This document shows positions 49,622-58,680 of a DNA stretch of 64,000 bases, piece after piece (position 1 is the first letter of the stretch; every line of letters starts with the position of its first letter). The DNA is taken from assembly GCF_009569385.1 (NCBI RefSeq), contig NZ_WBOF01000001.1:3978001-4042000 (forward strand), in the 5' to 3' direction. A model generated the notes under the pieces. That model made no database searches and had not been told where the DNA came from. It saw nothing but the letters and a program-made list of their open reading frames with translations. Both the position numbers and the translations under genes were made by a program. Source of the DNA: Streptomyces kaniharaensis (lineage in GTDB: Bacteria > Actinomycetota > Actinomycetes > Streptomycetales > Streptomycetaceae).

Positions 49622-50157
49622 CGTCACCGCAGTCGGGCGAGGAGGGCGTGCTCGACGAGGGTGATGAGGGCGCTCTTGGCGCTGTCGCGGCGCCGGGCGT
49701 CGAGGGTGATGACGGGGGTGTCGGGGCCGAGTTGGAGGGCTTCGCGGACCTCGTCGGCGGTGTGGGGCTGGTGTCCGTCGAAGCCGTTGAGGGCGACGAC
49801 GAAGGGCAGTCCGCTGTTCTCGAAGTAGTCGAGGGCGGGGAAGCAGTCGGCGAGGCGTCGGGTGTCGACGAGGACGACGGCTCCGATGGCGCCGCGGACG
49901 AGGTCGTCCCACATGAACCAGAAGCGGTCCTGTCCGGGGGTGCCGAAGAGGTACAGGATGAGGTCTTCGTCGAGGGTGATGCGGCCGAAGTCCATGGCGA
50001 CGGTGGTGGTCGTCTTGCCGGAGACCTTGCTGATGTCGTCGATGCCGGCGGAGGCCGAGGTCATGACGGCTTCGGTGCGCAGGGGGTTGATCTCGGAGAC
50101 GGCGCCGACGAGCGTGGTCTTGCCGACACCGAAGCCGCCCGCCACGACGATCTTCGC
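49622..50157 (-). repeat. 536-bp near-identical duplication (cvnD), copy 2
   Basis: The partner of 44074-44609 with one base difference; see that entry. The sequence diverges abruptly after 50157, within the first dozen codons of cvnD1. Confidence 0.9.
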
Positions 50158-50202
50158 TGACGTCGTGGCGCGGGCGGGTCCGTTAGAGCTTGCGAAGTCC
50201 AC
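49624..50202 (-). CDS. cvnD1: Conservon GTPase CvnD (Ras-like)
   Basis: A 192-residue GTPase, identical to the first conservon's CvnD over the conserved body, with P-loop GGFGVGKTTLVGA, GTPGQDRFWFMWDD and LNGFDG. Only the N-terminal linker differs (NGPARATTSAK versus NAAAPTRATTSAK). GTG 50202 overlaps the cvnC1 end by 20 nt. Because the two GTPases would be chemically the same, any specificity between the two systems must come from CvnA and CvnC. Confidence 0.9.
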   Translation of the reverse strand: MDFASSNGPARATTSAKIVVAGGFGVGKTTLVGAVSEINPLRTEAVMTSASAGIDDISKVSGKTTTTVAMDFGRITLDEDLILYLFGTPGQDRFWFMWDDLVRGAIGAVVLVDTRRLADCFPALDYFENSGLPFVVALNGFDGHQPHTADEVREALQLGPDTPVITLDARRRDSAKSALITLVEHALLARLR

Positions 50203-50608
50203 TGAGGACCCTTTCGAGCAGCGTGACGTCGGGCGTTCCGCCCGACTCGCCCGCAGCGGCGGGCTGGTGGATGGCGACGAGGCCGGCCTCGGCCAGGTCG
50301 GCCACGAGGATGCGGGCGACACCGAGCGGCACGCCGGCCAGTGCGGAGATCTCCGCGATGGACTTGACCTCACGGCAGAGGCTGACGATCCGGGCGTGCT
50401 CGGGCAGCAGCCCACCGGTCCGCTCGGGCGAGCCGGTGGTCGAGATCAGGGCCTCGATGGCGAGCTGGTAGCGGGGCCGGGTGCGGCCGCCCGTCATCGC
50501 GTACGGGCGGACCAGCGGCTGCTGCTCGTAGCCGTCGGACTGCTGCCCGCCGTATCCGCTGCCGTACCCGTTGCCGTACGGGCCGGCGGGTGTCGTAGGC
50601 GGGGTCAT
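50183..50608 (-). CDS. cvnC1: Conservon protein CvnC (DUF742)
   Basis: A 141-residue DUF742 protein. The N-terminus is short and Gly/Tyr-rich (AGPYGNGYGSGYGGQQSDGY), then LVRPYAMTGGRTRPRYQLAI, EVKSIAEISALAGVPLGVAR and the shared end LLERVLSGLRKL. ATG 50608 follows the strong AAGGAGGA. Compared with CvnC of the first conservon the DUF742 part has clearly diverged at protein level, unlike CvnB and CvnD. Confidence 0.9.
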   Translation of the reverse strand: MTPPTTPAGPYGNGYGSGYGGQQSDGYEQQPLVRPYAMTGGRTRPRYQLAIEALISTTGSPERTGGLLPEHARIVSLCREVKSIAEISALAGVPLGVARILVADLAEAGLVAIHQPAAAGESGGTPDVTLLERVLSGLRKL

Positions 50609-50772
50609 GGGTCCTCCTTGTGCTGCAGCCTTGAGCAGCCGGTTCCAGCTGGGACGATGCCAGCTGAGGCGAGATCAGCTGCCCGAGGGTAGCTGAGGGT
50701 CGGACGCCGGGGCCGGTCGGGTCGGACCCGGCGGGGAGGTGGGACGGTGGGTGGATCCGCTCGGGCTCCGGG

Positions 50773-51186
50773 TCAGTGCAGGAGACTGCCCTGGAGTTCC
50801 GCGCGAAGTGCGGGGGTGAGGACGGCGCCGGCGCGGTCGACGAGCAGGGCCATCTCGTAGCCGACGAGGCCGATGTCGGAGTCGGGGGAGGCCAGGACGG
50901 CGAGGGCGGAGCCGTCGCTGACGGCCATGAGGAACAGGAAGCCGCGTTCCATCTCGACGACGGTCTGGTTGACCTCGCCGCCCTCGAAGATCCGGCTGGC
51001 GCCGGAGGTGAGGGAGGTGAGGCCGGAGGCGACGGCGGCGAGCTGGTCGGCGCGGTCGCGCGGGAAGCCTTCGGACATGCACAGGAGAAGGCCGTCCGCG
51101 GAGACCACCACGGTGTGGGACACCCCGGGGGTGTTGTCCACGAAATTGGTGATCAGCCAGTTCAGGTTCTGTGCGGCCTGGCTCAT
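50773..51186 (-). CDS. cvnB1: Conservon roadblock/LC7 protein CvnB
   Basis: A 137-residue roadblock protein, identical to the first conservon's CvnB except for Val in MAVSDGSA. ATG 51186 lies 10 nt downstream of the cvnA1 stop. It is followed by a 164-nt gap before cvnC1, in the same place as in the other conservon. Confidence 0.92.
   Translation of the reverse strand: MSQAAQNLNWLITNFVDNTPGVSHTVVVSADGLLLCMSEGFPRDRADQLAAVASGLTSLTSGASRIFEGGEVNQTVVEMERGFLFLMAVSDGSALAVLASPDSDIGLVGYEMALLVDRAGAVLTPALRAELQGSLLH
50773..51186 (-). repeat. 414-bp near-identical duplication (cvnB), copy 2
   Basis: The partner of 45468-45881 with one base difference; see that entry. Confidence 0.9.
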
Positions 51187-51196
51187 CTGGTTCAAC

Positions 51197-54100
51197 TCAA
51201 CGCTCCTGGTGATCTGCGCCGTTGCCGTCGGTCCGGCCACCGAAACTATCGAATCCGGGCTGCTGGGCACCATGCTGGAACCCGGCGTGGTTGGCCTGCT
51301 CGGCACCGGCCCGGCGGCCCTGCTGGATGCCGCGGCGCAGGTTGGTCAGCCGGCCGCGCACCTCCTCGGGGCTGCGGGAGACCTGGGGACCGGTCAGCGG
51401 GGCGGACTCGGCGGTGCCGGAGACCAGGTTGGCCTGCGGGGTCCGCCGCGGGAGGCCGGACATCGTGACGCCGTTGGTCGAGGGCTCCCGGATCTGCTCG
51501 GCGCGGCGCCAGCGCTCGTCGTTCGCGGACGGACGCCACGGGGCGTCGGCGGCGGACTCGGGCTGCTGCTGGGCCTGCTGGGCCTGGGCCTGCGGGGCCG
51601 GCTGCTGGAGCTCCGGCGCCGAGGTGCCCGGGCGCTGCGGCTGGTACCCGTGCGGCCGGGCCTGCTGCGAGGCCTCGTCGCCGTACCAGGGCTGCTGCGC
51701 GGGACCGCCGTCGGACGGGCCGATCGGCAGCGCCATCGGCTCCTGGCGGACCTGCTCGTGGCGCGGAGCCTCCTGCCGGACCTCCGGGCGGGCCGGGTTC
51801 GGCACGTCCGGCAGCACCGGCTCCACCAGGCCGAGGCCGAGCGGGTCGCGCGGGTCGATCTGGCTGGCCTCGAAGCGCGGCCGGGCCATCTCCTGGGTGC
51901 TCTCCACCGGCGCCGGCTCGGCCGGCGGCAGCTGCTGGGCCTGCTGCTGCGGCGGCAGCTGCGGCGCGTTCGGGCCCGGGCGCTGCTGGCGGCGCGGACC
52001 CTGCGGACCCTGCGGTCCCTGCGGTCCCTGCTGTCCCTGGGGTGCCTGCGGGCCCTGGCCACCGGGGCCCTGCTGCCCCTGCGGGACCGGGCGGCCCGGC
52101 TGGCGGCGCTGCGGCAGCCCGTCCTGGGGGCGGTTGCCAGGGCGCGCGCCCTGCGGGGGCACACCCGGTGCACCCGGACGGCCGTGCTGCGGCTGCTCGC
52201 CACCGGGGCGCGGCCGTTCCTGGCCGGCGCGGCCGGGCGCGGCCTGCGGCCCGGCGGGCTGGCCGGCACCGGGCTGGCGGCGGCGGGGCTGGCCGCCGAC
52301 GCCGGGGACGCCCTGCGGCGGGCCCTGGCGGCCCGGGCTGCGCTGCGGCAGGCCGCCCTGCTGGGACTGCTGAGGCTGGGGCTGCTGAGGCTGCTGCTGG
52401 GTCCGCTGGGGCTGCTGACCCTGCGGGACGACGGGGTTCTCGTGGAGCGACTTGCCGACCTGACGGGTCGGCAGGCCGCCGGCCCGCCCGCCGGGCGCGG
52501 CCGGAGCGGCGGGGCCGCCCTTGCCGAGCTGCGGACGGCCCTGCGGGGCGCCGCCGGCCGGGCCCTGGCCGAGCGCGACCGGGCCGCCGTTCGGACCGGC
52601 CGGCACCTGGCGCTGCTGGCGCGGCGTCGGGGCGACCCCGCGCTGCTGCTTGGCCTGCGCGGGGCCGGGGCGGCCAGCGCCGCGGCGGTCGGCGGTGTTG
52701 GTGACGTCCACCGGCAGCATGACGAGCGCGGTGGTGCCGCCGGAGTCGCTGGGGCGCAGCTGGATGCGGATGCCGTGTCGCAGGGACAGGCGGCCGACCA
52801 CGAAGAGGCCCATGCGGCGGGAGACGGACACGTCCACCGTCGGCGGGTTGGCGAGGCGCTCGTTGATGTCGGCGAGGTCGTCGGGGCTCAGGCCGATGCC
52901 GGTGTCGTGGATCTCGACCAGCACGCGGCCGTCGGGCAGCGAGTGGCCGGTGACCCGGACGCGGGTCTGCGGGCTGGAGAACGAGGTGGCGTTCTCCAGC
53001 AGCTCGGCGAGCAGGTGGACGAGGTCGTTGACGACGCGGCCGGCGACCTCGGCCGACGGCACGGTGGCGAGCTCGATGCGCTCGTACTGCTCCACCTCGG
53101 ACGCGGCGGCGCGGAGCACGTCGACCAGCGGGACCGGACGGGTCCAGCGGCGGCCCGGGTCCTCACCGGCGAGGACGAGGAGGTTTTCGCCGTTGCGGCG
53201 CATACGGGTCGCGAGGTGGTCCAGCTTGAAGAGGTTGGCCAGCTGGTCCGGGTCGGCCTCGCGGCTCTCCAGCTCGGAGATGAGCGACAGCTGGCGCTGG
53301 ATGAGGCCCTGGCTGCGGCGCGAGAGGTTGGTGAACATCGCGTTGATGTTGCCGCGGAGGAGGGCCTGCTCGGCGGCGAGGCGGACGGCCTCGCTGTGCA
53401 CCATGTCGAAGGCGTGGGCCACGTGGCCGATCTCGTCGGTGGAGTCGACGGCGACGGGCTCGACGGTGACGTCGACGTCGTGCGGGTCGTTCTCGGAGAG
53501 CGTCTTGACGAGCTCGGGCAGTCGCCGCTCGGCGACGTCCTCGGCCGCAGCCTGCAGACGGGTCAGCGAGCGCACCATCGAGCGGGCGATCAGACCGGCG
53601 CCACCGAGGGCGACGAGCAGCACCAGGGCGACGGCGGCGGCGATGATCAGGGCGTCGGTGTCGGCCTGGGACTGGAGGTCCTGGGCCTTGCCGTCGAGGT
53701 TCTCCAGGAGCTTGGACTCGATCCGCTGCTCGGCCTTGATCTTGGCCGTGGACTTCTCGTACCAGTCCTTGTACGTGACCGGGTCGGTCTGGCGGATACC
53801 GCTCTGCTGGAGGATCGAGCGCGAGTAGCGGTCGGCCTCGGCGACGACGTTGTTGTAGCTCAGCTGTCCGCGCAGGTTGTCCAGGTCGTGCGCGGTGTAG
53901 ATGTTGTTGAAGCTGGTGAGTGAGTTGTCGTAGGCGGTGCGCAGGCGGATGCCGAAGGACTCGTCGCTCAGGCTGAGGTCGGGCTTGCTCGGGTTGGCGA
54001 GCGCGGCGGAGATCAGGGCGCGCTGCTGCGAGGTGGCGTTCTTGGCCAGCGAGAACTGCTGGAGCGCGCGGGTCGAGACGACCAGGTCCTTGTTGTTCGA

Positions 54101-54814
54101 CGCGAGCGCGATGTCCTGGGTGATGGACAGCAGGTCGCGGATGATCACGTCGTAGGCGGTGATCGTCGACTGGATGTTCTGGTTGTTCTGGTACGGCGAG
54201 TTGCGCGCGTCGGAGATCGAGTTCAGGTCCTTGCGGATCTGGAAGAGCAGCGCCTTGCCGCCGGAGAGTTCGAGGTTCTCGAACTTGTCCGAGGACGTGG
54301 TGAAGGTGCGGCTCAGCTCGTCGGTGGCGTGGCGGGCGGCGACGATGTCGTCGTCCAGCGGGTCGTTCGGGTGCGCGGTGATCGGGCCGGCGCTGATGTC
54401 CCGCTCGGTCTGCAGGGCGTCCGCGAGGTTGGTCGCCTTCTTGGCCAGGTCGGACAGGTTGGCCATCTGCGCGAGCTGCTGCGAGTTCTGCATCGAGCTC
54501 TGGATGCGCAGGCCACCGAGGACCAGGGAGACCAGGACGGGGAGGGCGAGCAGCGCGATCAGGCGCGTGCGGATGCGCCAGTTGCGCATCGCGAACCGGT
54601 TCATACCGGTGGCGCGGCGCCTGGTCAGGGTCTTCTTGAGCTTGTCCCGGGTCGACTTGCGGTCCTGGCCGTCGTCCTCGGGGCGGCCGGGTGCCTCGGG
54701 CACCACCGGCTCCGCCGGGCCGCCGGGGGCCGCCGCCTGGTGGGGGGCTGCCACAGGCTCGCGCGACTCCGGGTTACCCGCGGCGCCGCTACCCCTTTTG
54801 AAACGTCCCTGCAC
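51197..54814 (-). CDS. cvnA1: Conservon sensor kinase-like protein CvnA
   Basis: A 1205-residue membrane sensor with the same layout as the other CvnA: TM1 (84-102), helical nitrate-sensor-like domain (100-385), TM2 (385-410), HAMP, LDHLATRMRRN, and HATPase_c with ELLENATSFSS near 608 and DTGIGLSPDD near 636. The C-terminal 450 residues differ completely: a Pro/Gln/Gly-rich, collagen-like stretch (GPQGPQGPQGPRRQQRPG) and further disordered sequence to the end, which again converges on PQVSRSPEEVRGRLTNLRRG. GTG 54814 has AGAGG 11 nt upstream. This conservon corresponds in position to cvn1 of S. coelicolor as I recall. Confidence 0.88.
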   Translation of the reverse strand: MQGRFKRGSGAAGNPESREPVAAPHQAAAPGGPAEPVVPEAPGRPEDDGQDRKSTRDKLKKTLTRRRATGMNRFAMRNWRIRTRLIALLALPVLVSLVLGGLRIQSSMQNSQQLAQMANLSDLAKKATNLADALQTERDISAGPITAHPNDPLDDDIVAARHATDELSRTFTTSSDKFENLELSGGKALLFQIRKDLNSISDARNSPYQNNQNIQSTITAYDVIIRDLLSITQDIALASNNKDLVVSTRALQQFSLAKNATSQQRALISAALANPSKPDLSLSDESFGIRLRTAYDNSLTSFNNIYTAHDLDNLRGQLSYNNVVAEADRYSRSILQQSGIRQTDPVTYKDWYEKSTAKIKAEQRIESKLLENLDGKAQDLQSQADTDALIIAAAVALVLLVALGGAGLIARSMVRSLTRLQAAAEDVAERRLPELVKTLSENDPHDVDVTVEPVAVDSTDEIGHVAHAFDMVHSEAVRLAAEQALLRGNINAMFTNLSRRSQGLIQRQLSLISELESREADPDQLANLFKLDHLATRMRRNGENLLVLAGEDPGRRWTRPVPLVDVLRAAASEVEQYERIELATVPSAEVAGRVVNDLVHLLAELLENATSFSSPQTRVRVTGHSLPDGRVLVEIHDTGIGLSPDDLADINERLANPPTVDVSVSRRMGLFVVGRLSLRHGIRIQLRPSDSGGTTALVMLPVDVTNTADRRGAGRPGPAQAKQQRGVAPTPRQQRQVPAGPNGGPVALGQGPAGGAPQGRPQLGKGGPAAPAAPGGRAGGLPTRQVGKSLHENPVVPQGQQPQRTQQQPQQPQPQQSQQGGLPQRSPGRQGPPQGVPGVGGQPRRRQPGAGQPAGPQAAPGRAGQERPRPGGEQPQHGRPGAPGVPPQGARPGNRPQDGLPQRRQPGRPVPQGQQGPGGQGPQAPQGQQGPQGPQGPQGPRRQQRPGPNAPQLPPQQQAQQLPPAEPAPVESTQEMARPRFEASQIDPRDPLGLGLVEPVLPDVPNPARPEVRQEAPRHEQVRQEPMALPIGPSDGGPAQQPWYGDEASQQARPHGYQPQRPGTSAPELQQPAPQAQAQQAQQQPESAADAPWRPSANDERWRRAEQIREPSTNGVTMSGLPRRTPQANLVSGTAESAPLTGPQVSRSPEEVRGRLTNLRRGIQQGRRAGAEQANHAGFQHGAQQPGFDSFGGRTDGNGADHQER

Positions 54815-55396
54815 TGGCGTCGCAACCTCTGGACCGGGCGTCCCGCCGCGTCGCCGCGGACTGGACGGTGTCGAGTTTCCATCCGCACCCCGGCCGGTCC
54901 GGGAGAGCGGGTCACCGGGGTGGACTGCTCCCTACCCACGGTCCGTGGCATTCCAGCACAGCCGGGGAATCCCAACAAGGGCCGCCGGGACTCGCCGCTC
55001 GACACTACCGACCGCGTGCGCGGTTTCACTGACTGTGCGGTAACCGGACCGGAATACCGCCTTTTTCGGACACTCGCCGGATACATGCCAACCGGTCCCT
55101 AGATCGAAAAGATTCGCAGACCTGCTGGAATGTCCGTTATGGGTGCAATGTCAGGAAAGTCGGGTGCGATGAAATGTCGGATATCGGCGATTTGTTCGGT
55201 GATTCGTGAGCAAAATCACAGCCCAATGTGTAGCTTTGGTCACGGTCCCTGTGGAAAGAGATCTCGTAATCTGGGCTGCATCCGGAGCACGGCCCCGATC
55301 AGCCTGCCCAGAATCCCTCCGAATCACTCGGAATCACTCAGGCCGGTGCCGACGCCCCCGCGACGCGCCCGGCCGCGACCATGAGGTGCTGACTCG
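54815..55396. promoter_or_regulatory. 582-nt divergent region between cvnA1 and the 73-residue protein gene
   Basis: There is no convincing gene; a GTG frame from 55206 has non-coding composition. The middle (55090-55290) is markedly A/T-richer than the surroundings, as promoters of both divergent genes would require. It contains the CRP-like palindrome at 55205-55220. The ribosome-binding GAGG at 55383-55386 belongs to the 73-residue protein. Confidence 0.45.
55205..55220. promoter_or_regulatory. CRP/FNR-type palindrome
   Basis: CGTGAGCAAAATCACA matches the CRP consensus TGTGA-N6-TCACA at nine of ten fixed positions and the actinobacterial GTG-N8-CAC spacing. It is 191 nt before the 73-residue protein gene and 391 nt before cvnA1. 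Binding is inferred only. Confidence 0.4.
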
Positions 55397-55618
55397 ATGT
55401 CCCAGACGAAGAAGGCCACCACGTCCACGCTGTCCTGCCGCTCCACGGCGAACCCGCGCCGGACCACGCTGGCCTCGGTCGAGGACTTCAGCAAGATCCC
55501 CGGCGCCCGCAAGGCCGAGGACGCCGTCACCTACGCGACCGAGCTGCCGACCAACACCGCCAACCCGCGCCGCACCCAGCTGATGGTCGCCCCCGTGGTC
55601 GCCGTCGCACAGGACTGA
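55397..55618 (+). CDS. 73-residue protein with a repeated TANPRRT motif, function unknown
   Basis: ATG 55397 follows GAGG at 55383-55386 by 10 nt and the frame has strong GC3 bias, so it is a real gene. The protein carries the heptapeptide TANPRRT twice, at residues 17-23 and 54-60, separated by a more ordinary segment (SVEDFSKIPGARKAEDAVTY), and ends LMVAPVVAVAQD. There is one Cys (C14). No membrane helix or signal peptide is evident. It stands alone, divergent from a conservon and closed by its own terminator at 55639-55671. A peptide-precursor role was considered, but no modifying enzyme or exporter is nearby. I recognise no family. Confidence 0.75.
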   Translation: MSQTKKATTSTLSCRSTANPRRTTLASVEDFSKIPGARKAEDAVTYATELPTNTANPRRTQLMVAPVVAVAQD

Positions 55619-55638
55619 CCCCACCCGCGCTCCGCACC

Positions 55639-55671
55639 AGGGCGCCGTGACCGCACCGGTCACGGCGCCCT
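55639..55671 (+). terminator. Terminator after the 73-residue protein gene
   Basis: A perfect 14-bp stem (AGGGCGCCGTGACC at 55639-55652 with 55658-55671), loop GCACC, 20 nt after the stop. Confidence 0.8.
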
Positions 55672-55839
55672 TCGTGTGCCGTCCTGACGCAACCGCACCG
55701 AACAGGGGCAAAGCGGTCGGGCGAGGGCTCACGCGATAGCCTGGGACGACGATTGACGGGGCCGCGCCCGCGGAGGGCGAGGCGCCCACAGCGCCCGGGG
55801 GCGCCCCGGGCGGCCGACGAAGCGAGGGGTAGCCCAGCC

Positions 55840-56640
55840 GTGCGCATTGCCAGGTTTTCCGTCCGGGAGGGGAGCCCTGCCGCCGGCAGCGTCTCCTTCG
55901 GCGTGGTGGAGGGAGACCCCGCCCAGCCCGAGTCGATGGTCGTCCACGCGCTGGCCGGTCACCCGTTCGGTCAGCCGCAACCGACCGGCGAGAGCTACCG
56001 CCTCCAGGACGTCCGGCTGCTCAGCCCGATGCTCCCGAACAAGATCGTGGCGGTCGGCCGCAACTACGCGGCGCACGCGGCCGAACTGGGCAACGACGTC
56101 CCGGACGTCCCGCTCACCTTCTTCAAGCCGTCCACCGCGGTGATCGGCCCGACCGAGAGCATCGCGTACCCGCCGTTCTCCTCGGACGTCCAGCACGAGG
56201 CCGAACTCGCCGTGGTCATCGGCCGGATGTGCCGCGAGGTCCCGCTGGACCGGGTGCCCGAGGTGATCCTCGGCTACACCTGCGCCAACGACGTGACCGC
56301 CCGCGACGTCCAGCAGCGCGAGGGCCAGTGGGCCCGGGCCAAGGGCTTCGACACCGCGTGCCCGCTCGGCCCGTGGATCGAGACCGACCTCGACCCGAGC
56401 GACCTCGCCGTCACCTGCACCGTCAACGGCGAGCTCCGCCAGACCGGGCGCACCTCCCTGATGGTCCGCTCGGTCGCCGAGCTGATCGTCCACATCTCCG
56501 AGGCCATGACGCTGCTGCCCGGCGACGTCATCCTCACCGGCACACCCGCTGGGGTGGGCCCGCTCAACGTCGGCGACGAGGTCGCCGTCTCCATCGAAGG
56601 CATCGGCACTCTCACCAACAAGGTGATCAAGCGTGGCTAA
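55840..56640 (+). CDS. Fumarylacetoacetate hydrolase (FAH) family protein
   Basis: A 266-residue metal-dependent hydrolase/isomerase of the FAH superfamily, which includes oxaloacetate decarboxylases and hydroxyhepta-diene-dioate isomerases. The N-terminal beta domain is followed by [28 protein letters not shown], the metal ligands Glu-x-Glu in [22 protein letters not shown] and [15 protein letters not shown] 55840 follows GAGGGG at 55824-55829. The stop overlaps the gltX start by 8 nt, so it is cotranscribed with gltX. The reaction cannot be assigned more closely. Confidence 0.88.
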   Translation: MRIARFSVREGSPAAGSVSFGVVEGDPAQPESMVVHALAGHPFGQPQPTGESYRLQDVRLLSPMLPNKIVAVGRNYAAHAAELGNDVPDVPLTFFKPSTAVIGPTESIAYPPFSSDVQHEAELAVVIGRMCREVPLDRVPEVILGYTCANDVTARDVQQREGQWARAKGFDTACPLGPWIETDLDPSDLAVTCTVNGELRQTGRTSLMVRSVAELIVHISEAMTLLPGDVILTGTPAGVGPLNVGDEVAVSIEGIGTLTNKVIKRG

Positions 56641-58132
56641 CACTGACCCGGCCGTCCGGGTTCGCTTCTGTCCGTCCCCGACCGGGAACCCGCACGTGGG
56701 CCTGGTCCGCACCGCCCTGTTCAACTGGGCCTTCGCCCGCCACAACGGCGGCACGCTGGTCTTCCGGATCGAGGACACCGACGCGGCCCGCGACTCCGAG
56801 GAGTCGTACGACCAGCTGCTCGACGCCATGCGCTGGCTCGGCTTCGACTGGGACGAGGGCCCGGAGGTCGGCGGCCCGCACGCGCCGTACCGCCAGTCGC
56901 AGCGGATGGACGTCTACGCCGACGTCGCCCGCCGCCTGCACGAGGCCGGCCACGCCTACCACTGCTACTGCAGCACCGAGGAGCTGGACGCCCGCCGCGA
57001 GGCCGCCCGCGCCGCCGGCAAGCCCTCCGGCTACGACGGCCACTGCCGGGACCTGACGGACGACCAGATCGCCGTCTTCAAGCTGGAGAAGCGCGAGCCG
57101 ATCCTGCGCTTCCGGATGCCCGACCGCACCATCGCCTTCGACGACCTGGTGCGCGGCACGCTCACCTTCGAGCCGGAGAACGTGCCGGACTACGGCATCG
57201 TCCGGGCCAACGGCGCCCCGCTGTACACCCTGGTGAACCCGGTGGACGACGCCCTGATGGGCATCACCCACGTGCTGCGCGGCGAGGACCTGCTCTCCTC
57301 CACCCCGCGGCAGATCGCGCTGTACGCGGCGCTCGCCGAGATCGGCGTCGGCAACGGCACCACCCCGCGCTTCGGCCACCTGCCGTACGTGATGGGCGAG
57401 GGCAACAAGAAGCTCTCCAAGCGTGACCCGCAGGCCTCGCTCAACCTGTACCGCGAGCGCGGCTTCATCCGCGAGGGCCTGCTCAACTACCTGTCGCTGC
57501 TGGGCTGGTCGCTCGCCGAGGACCGCGACATCTTCGACATGGACGAGCTGGTCGCGGCGTTCGACATCGCCAAGGTGAACTCCAACCCGGCCCGCTTCGA
57601 CCTGAAGAAGTGCGAGGCGATCAACGCCGAGCACGTGCGCCGGCTGGCCCCGGAGGACTTCGTCCGCCGCCTGGTGCCGTACCTGCAGGCCCCCGGCCTG
57701 CTGCCGGCCGAGCCGACCGCCGAGCAGCTCGACCTGCTGGCCAGGATCGCGCCGCTCACCCAGGAGCGGATGGTCGTGCTCGGCGAGATCGTGAACATGG
57801 CCGGCTTCCTGTTCGTCGACCCGGCCGACTTCACGGTCGACCCGGACGACGCCGCCAAGGCGCTGACGGCGGACGCCCGCCCGGTGCTTGAGGCCAGCAT
57901 CAAGGCCCTGGAGACGCTCGCGGACTTCAGCCCGGAGCCGATCCAGGCCGCGCTGCGCGAGGCGCTGGTGGACGGGCTGGGCATCAAGCCCAAGTTCGCC
58001 TTCACGCCGCTGCGGGTGGCCGTCACCGGCCGCCGGGTCTCGCCGCCGCTGTTCGAGTCGATGGAGTTGCTCGGCCGCCCCGAGACGCTGCGCCGGCTGC
58101 GCTCCGCCCTGGACGCCCTGCCGGCCGCCTGA
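56633..58132 (+). CDS. gltX: Glutamyl-tRNA synthetase
   Basis: This 499-residue class I synthetase charges tRNA-Glu and, with GatCAB in the window, probably also tRNA-Gln. The HIGH-type motif is [18 protein letters not shown], the zinc-region [20 protein letters not shown] is present, and the KMSKS-type motif is KKLSKRD at about 260-266. The C-terminal anticodon-binding helical domain has [23 protein letters not shown] 56633 overlaps the FAH gene stop. A terminator follows, and then tRNA genes for the very tRNAs involved (Gln and Glu). Confidence 0.96.
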   Translation: MANTDPAVRVRFCPSPTGNPHVGLVRTALFNWAFARHNGGTLVFRIEDTDAARDSEESYDQLLDAMRWLGFDWDEGPEVGGPHAPYRQSQRMDVYADVARRLHEAGHAYHCYCSTEELDARREAARAAGKPSGYDGHCRDLTDDQIAVFKLEKREPILRFRMPDRTIAFDDLVRGTLTFEPENVPDYGIVRANGAPLYTLVNPVDDALMGITHVLRGEDLLSSTPRQIALYAALAEIGVGNGTTPRFGHLPYVMGEGNKKLSKRDPQASLNLYRERGFIREGLLNYLSLLGWSLAEDRDIFDMDELVAAFDIAKVNSNPARFDLKKCEAINAEHVRRLAPEDFVRRLVPYLQAPGLLPAEPTAEQLDLLARIAPLTQERMVVLGEIVNMAGFLFVDPADFTVDPDDAAKALTADARPVLEASIKALETLADFSPEPIQAALREALVDGLGIKPKFAFTPLRVAVTGRRVSPPLFESMELLGRPETLRRLRSALDALPAA

Positions 58133-58149
58133 ACGGGCCGCTGAGCAGG

Positions 58150-58180
58150 CCGCGGGCCCGGCTTCGCGCCGGGCCCGCGG
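58150..58180 (+). terminator. gltX terminator
   Basis: A perfect 13-bp stem (CCGCGGGCCCGGC at 58150-58162 with 58168-58180), loop TTCGC. Confidence 0.85.
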
Positions 58181-58233
58181 CGTACCCGGAGGCCGTCCGC
58201 CGGCCTCCTGGCCGCTGCCTGGGGTTATCGATT

Positions 58234-58262
58234 TTGGAGCCAGGGCAGACGTCGGGTAATGT
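58234..58262 (+). promoter_or_regulatory. Promoter of the tRNA-Gln/Glu cluster
   Basis: TTGGAG (58234-58239) and TAATGT (58257-58262) are separated by 17 nt, one of the best sigma-70-like promoters in the window. Transcription should start near 58269, leaving about 100 nt of 5' leader before the first tRNA. Confidence 0.7.
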
Positions 58263-58369
58263 TCTTTCTGCGCCGCCCGGGAGGGAACGGACGAGGGAGC
58301 GAAAGCCCCCCGCCGGGACCGAACGAGAGGCGCAACGCCTGAGAAGAGCTCCCAAGGGTTCAACTCTGG

Positions 58370-58441
58370 TGGGGTATGGTGTAATTGGCAGCACGACTGA
58401 TTCTGGTTCAGTTAGTCTAGGTTCGAGTCCTGGTACCCCAG
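58370..58441 (+). tRNA. tRNA-Gln (CTG)
   Basis: A 72-nt cloverleaf: acceptor TGGGGTA pairs with TACCCCA, discriminator G58441. The anticodon CTG (58403-58405) sits in the loop TTCTGGT between ACTGA and TCAGT, and the T-loop GTTCGAGTC is present. CCA is not encoded. It is first in the tRNA cluster. Confidence 0.95.
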
Positions 58442-58480
58442 CGCAGTACGATTCAGTACCGCAGGACAAGTGAAGATCAA

Positions 58481-58553
58481 GCCCCCGTTGTGTAGCGGCC
58501 TAGCACGCTGCCCTCTCACGGCAGTAGCGCCGGTTCGAATCCGGTCGGGGGTA
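58481..58553 (+). tRNA. tRNA-Glu (CTC), copy 1
   Basis: A 73-nt cloverleaf: GCCCCCG pairs with CGGGGGT (G1-U72 wobble), discriminator A, and the T-loop GTTCGAATC. The anticodon CTC (58515-58517) sits in loop CTCTCAC between CTGCC and GGCAG. CCA is not encoded. It is the first of three identical copies. Confidence 0.95.
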
Positions 58554-58580
58554 CTGATCCCGCAAGGGATCGCCTGGAAA

Positions 58581-58653
58581 GCCCCCGTTGTGTAGCGGCC
58601 TAGCACGCTGCCCTCTCACGGCAGTAGCGCCGGTTCGAATCCGGTCGGGGGTA
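58581..58653 (+). tRNA. tRNA-Glu (CTC), copy 2
   Basis: Identical to copy 1 base for base, with anticodon CTC at 58615-58617. It is followed by the same 27-nt spacer. Confidence 0.95.
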
Positions 58654-58680
58654 CTGATCCCGCAAGGGATCGCCTGGAAA

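Noticed and set aside
44074..51186. Conservon duplication as a mobile element or composite transposon
   Set aside because: No transposase, terminal inverted repeats or target-site duplications are present; identity is confined to two internal genes, which fits gene conversion, not transposition.
55206..55583. GTG frame (MSKITAQCVALVTVPVERD...) upstream of the 73-residue protein
   Set aside because: Composition becomes Arg/Pro-rich noise, it overlaps the real gene in another frame, and there is no ribosome-binding site.
55397..55618. The 73-residue protein as a ribosomally made peptide (RiPP) precursor
   Set aside because: No modifying enzyme, protease or exporter gene lies nearby and no known leader motif is visible; kept only as an orphan of interest.
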